Assembly (NCBI GenBank): GCA_028292565.1
Contig: JAQGMD010000055.1
Location: forward strand, 1-7,836
DNA length: 7,836 nucleotides
Source: Burkholderia sp.
GTDB lineage: Bacteria > Pseudomonadota > Gammaproteobacteria > Burkholderiales > Burkholderiaceae
Direction of reading: 5' to 3'
The translations under genes and the position numbers were made by a program. The notes under the pieces are model-generated. The model saw only the letters and a list, made by a program, of their open reading frames with translations, did no database searches and was not told where the DNA came from. Shown here in pieces: positions 6,052 to 7,836 of this stretch (position 1 is its first letter; every line of letters begins with the position of its first letter).

Positions 6052-7038
6052 CTATGGCTTTGCTTTTGCGAAGCGTTCCAGCACATCCATGATCGCCGCT
6101 TCCGCTTCCCTACGCTCTTCCTCGCTGCGAAAATCCAGTCGTAAGTTCTGCCGTGATCCTACCAATTTGCAGTACACCGTTTTTCCCGAACGAATCGTCA
6201 CTGGCTTCGGTCGCGGCCCGCTAGTCGCGGTTGGTTTGCCGGCCTTCGCTATGCGCACGCCCGCCTCTTGGCTCAGGGCTCCTTCCACGATCGCCCTGAC
6301 GGCATCGACCACTGCGGCCGCCCTGCCTTCCTTGGTCAGCGCCGCCAACGCCATTGCGGCGGTCCCGCCGATTTTATGGGGAGCCCGTTCGATTAGCGCG
6401 AGTGCTTCCTGCGGCAGGTTGGCGAACGACAGCCACCGTGAAACCGATTGCTCCGCTGCACCGGAGTCCGCGGCGACTTCCTTTTGGCTCTTGCCGGTAA
6501 GGCTCAAGAGACGCTGGAAGCCCAGGTACTTTTCATAATCCGACAGGTCAGACTGGAACAGGTTAGCGTACAGGGCGCTTGACTCGACGACAAAGTCATC
6601 GGCATCGTCGAGCACAATGGCTAAAATCCGGTCGCGCCCCAGTTCCCGATAAATCGCCACACGGTTGTGGCCGGACACGATTTCGTACCCGCCCTGCGCC
6701 CGTTTGCGCACCGTAATCGCTTGCACGAGCCGGTTGTTGCGCAGGTTTTCCCGCAGCTCCGCATACTGTTCTGCGGTCAAGCGCCGCCGTCGGCCTTCGA
6801 CTTCGTGTAACTCGGATATGGGTAGTTCAGCCTGCGGCGCGCGCTGCTCCGCTTCGCGTAACATTCCGCGCAGCTCGTCGATTTCGCGCTCTTTCTCCGC
6901 AAGGAAGGGGAGGGAGGCCATCAACTGCCCCGGGGCGGTTTTCGGCGTGCGCGCCTCGGCCTGCTCCTTGTTCGCGATCGCGCGCGGCGTGTTTCCTATG
7001 TTGGCGGCCTTGGCGGCCAGCCGGTCTTTCATGCTCAT
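6052..7038 (-). CDS. parB: ParB-family plasmid partition protein
   Basis: This 328-residue ParB/RepB/Spo0J-type centromere-binding protein works with ParA to segregate a low-copy replicon. The ParB N-terminal domain carries LVQAITVRKR and GYEIVSGHNRVAIYRELG (about 104-134), whose GHNR replaces the common GERR of the CTP/arginine box. It is followed by YANLFQSDLSDYEKYLGFQRL. A helix-turn-helix (SQKEVAADSGAAEQSVSRWL) lies at about 184-203, and a charged C-terminal dimerisation region ends the protein. The start at 7038 is preferred over 7062. It overlaps the parA stop by four bases (ATGA) and has AAGGA at proper spacing, which implies translational coupling. A charged, probably helical segment (EKEREIDELRGMLREAEQR, about 48-66) precedes the ParB domain. 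It is intact and of normal length. Confidence 0.93.
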   Translation of the reverse strand: MSMKDRLAAKAANIGNTPRAIANKEQAEARTPKTAPGQLMASLPFLAEKEREIDELRGMLREAEQRAPQAELPISELHEVEGRRRRLTAEQYAELRENLRNNRLVQAITVRKRAQGGYEIVSGHNRVAIYRELGRDRILAIVLDDADDFVVESSALYANLFQSDLSDYEKYLGFQRLLSLTGKSQKEVAADSGAAEQSVSRWLSFANLPQEALALIERAPHKIGGTAAMALAALTKEGRAAAVVDAVRAIVEGALSQEAGVRIAKAGKPTATSGPRPKPVTIRSGKTVYCKLVGSRQNLRLDFRSEEERREAEAAIMDVLERFAKAKP

Positions 7039-7836
7039 GATGCTTCCTTCTTGGCGTTCCACAGGGCTACGAGCTCTTGGTCGATAATTTCCGCGAGGCG
7101 GTCGTATGCTTCGCGGGCGCGCTGATAGGTCTTCAGGCTGCCTTCGTACTTGGAAATGTCATACACCGTACCAAACTCGGCTGCTGCACTTTGCGTCACC
7201 GTCGTAGTCGGGATTTCAATCGGCAGCACCAGGCCGCCGTATGTCTTGGTGATCCATTCGCGTACGACATGCGTGGCTGCCTGGCTGTGGTCGACTTTGG
7301 CAAGGAGTACATGAATGAAATCAAAACTTTTATCCAGCCCGGGCGCCACTTGCTTCATGCTGCTCGACAAGTCGGAAAACAGATTCCAGAACTGGGTCGA
7401 CGACGCATAGTCCAAGGCGCTGGGCGGGGTCGGTACGATCAACCCGTCCGCTGCCATGAAGGCATTAATTGTCATGTAGGACAGGGCAGGGGGCGTATCG
7501 ATAATCACCACATCGTACCGGTCTAGCAGCGACTCCATCCCTTGGTTCAACACATTCCAAAATTGGAACTTGCTGTCCCTGGATTGCTTGAAGGGCAGGA
7601 AGAACTCGGCGCCGAACAAGGCCGCACTGGCAGGGATCAGATCCATGCCGTCCCAGTATGTCGACTGGACCGCATAATCGAGCGTTTTCTCGTCGCCATA
7701 GATCAAAGGCAAAGCAGTCTGTTCGTCTTTCACCTCACTATCAGCGAGAACACCGGTCAATGCGGTCAGCGATGCCTGGGGATCAAGGTCGATGAGCAAG
7801 ATCCGGCGGCCGAACAGCGTCAGGCCTTGTGCCAGG
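7035..7836 (-). CDS. parA: ParA-family partition ATPase, partial (N-terminus outside the window)
   Basis: This is the C-terminal 266 or so residues of a ParA/Soj-type deviant Walker ATPase, the motor for plasmid segregation and probably the autoregulator of the operon. The strand after the Walker A loop is visible at the window edge (RRILLIDLDPQASLT). Walker B is DVVIIDTPPALSYMTINA, near 7455-7510. The conserved TVTQSAAAEFGTVYD block and a helical C-terminus follow. The frame is open to the last base of the window, so the Walker A motif (KGGxGKST) and any N-terminal helix-turn-helix lie beyond it. The leucine that could be read as a TTG start at 7799 is internal. The operon promoter is also outside. 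No lesion is seen. Confidence 0.92.
   Translation of the reverse strand, partial: LAQGLTLFGRRILLIDLDPQASLTALTGVLADSEVKDEQTALPLIYGDEKTLDYAVQSTYWDGMDLIPASAALFGAEFFLPFKQSRDSKFQFWNVLNQGMESLLDRYDVVIIDTPPALSYMTINAFMAADGLIVPTPPSALDYASSTQFWNLFSDLSSSMKQVAPGLDKSFDFIHVLLAKVDHSQAATHVVREWITKTYGGLVLPIEIPTTTVTQSAAAEFGTVYDISKYEGSLKTYQRAREAYDRLAEIIDQELVALWNAKKEAS

Noticed and set aside
5993..6538. Plus-strand open frame of 181 codons
   Set aside because: It is mostly antisense to parB, serine- and alanine-rich, without motif: a shadow of parB.

Overview
The window looks like a piece of a plasmid, or a plasmid-derived island, from a high-GC betaproteobacterium, most likely of the Burkholderiaceae (Burkholderia, Ralstonia or Cupriavidus type). 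This rests on the codon usage, the DUF3701-type tyrosine recombinase, and a parAB partition operon at the right end. The taxonomic call is inference from protein style only.

Layout, left to right. At 25-243 (minus) lies the decayed 5' end of an IS6-family transposase gene. Its probable terminal repeat cuts into a large tyrosine recombinase gene (260-2233, minus), which has lost the last catalytic residues. The recombinase gene overlaps the end of a YhcG/DUF1016 PDDEXK nuclease gene (2233-3282, minus) by one base, so the two form an operon. Upstream of the nuclease are a leader with a small inverted repeat and a frameshifted remnant of a small protein gene (3587-3800, minus). Next comes an apparently intact phosphoribosyltransferase-fold gene (3848-4435, minus). 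About 750 bp without a recognisable gene follow. Then comes a remnant of a different IS6-type transposase (about 5200-5530, plus), carrying a nonsense codon, a frameshift and an internal deletion.

From 5593 to 6051 I recognise no gene, only inverted repeats. The right end holds parB (6052-7038) and parA (7035 to beyond the window), both on the minus strand with a 4-bp ATGA overlap. This is a standard partition operon and implies a low-copy replicon.

The most unusual feature is an imperfect direct repeat of about 38 bp: bases 1-38 match 5555-5592. The copies bracket the recombinase, nuclease and phosphoribosyltransferase block, with a different IS6 remnant just inside each. One reading is an old mobile cargo module, inserted next to parAB and then immobilised by IS insertion into its own recombinase gene. 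Another is that both repeats are ends of an unrecognised repeat element that truncated the two IS6 copies. The sequence alone does not decide this. The surviving cargo (nuclease and phosphoribosyltransferase) is of a kind found in accessory and defence-associated regions, but I see no complete known defence system.
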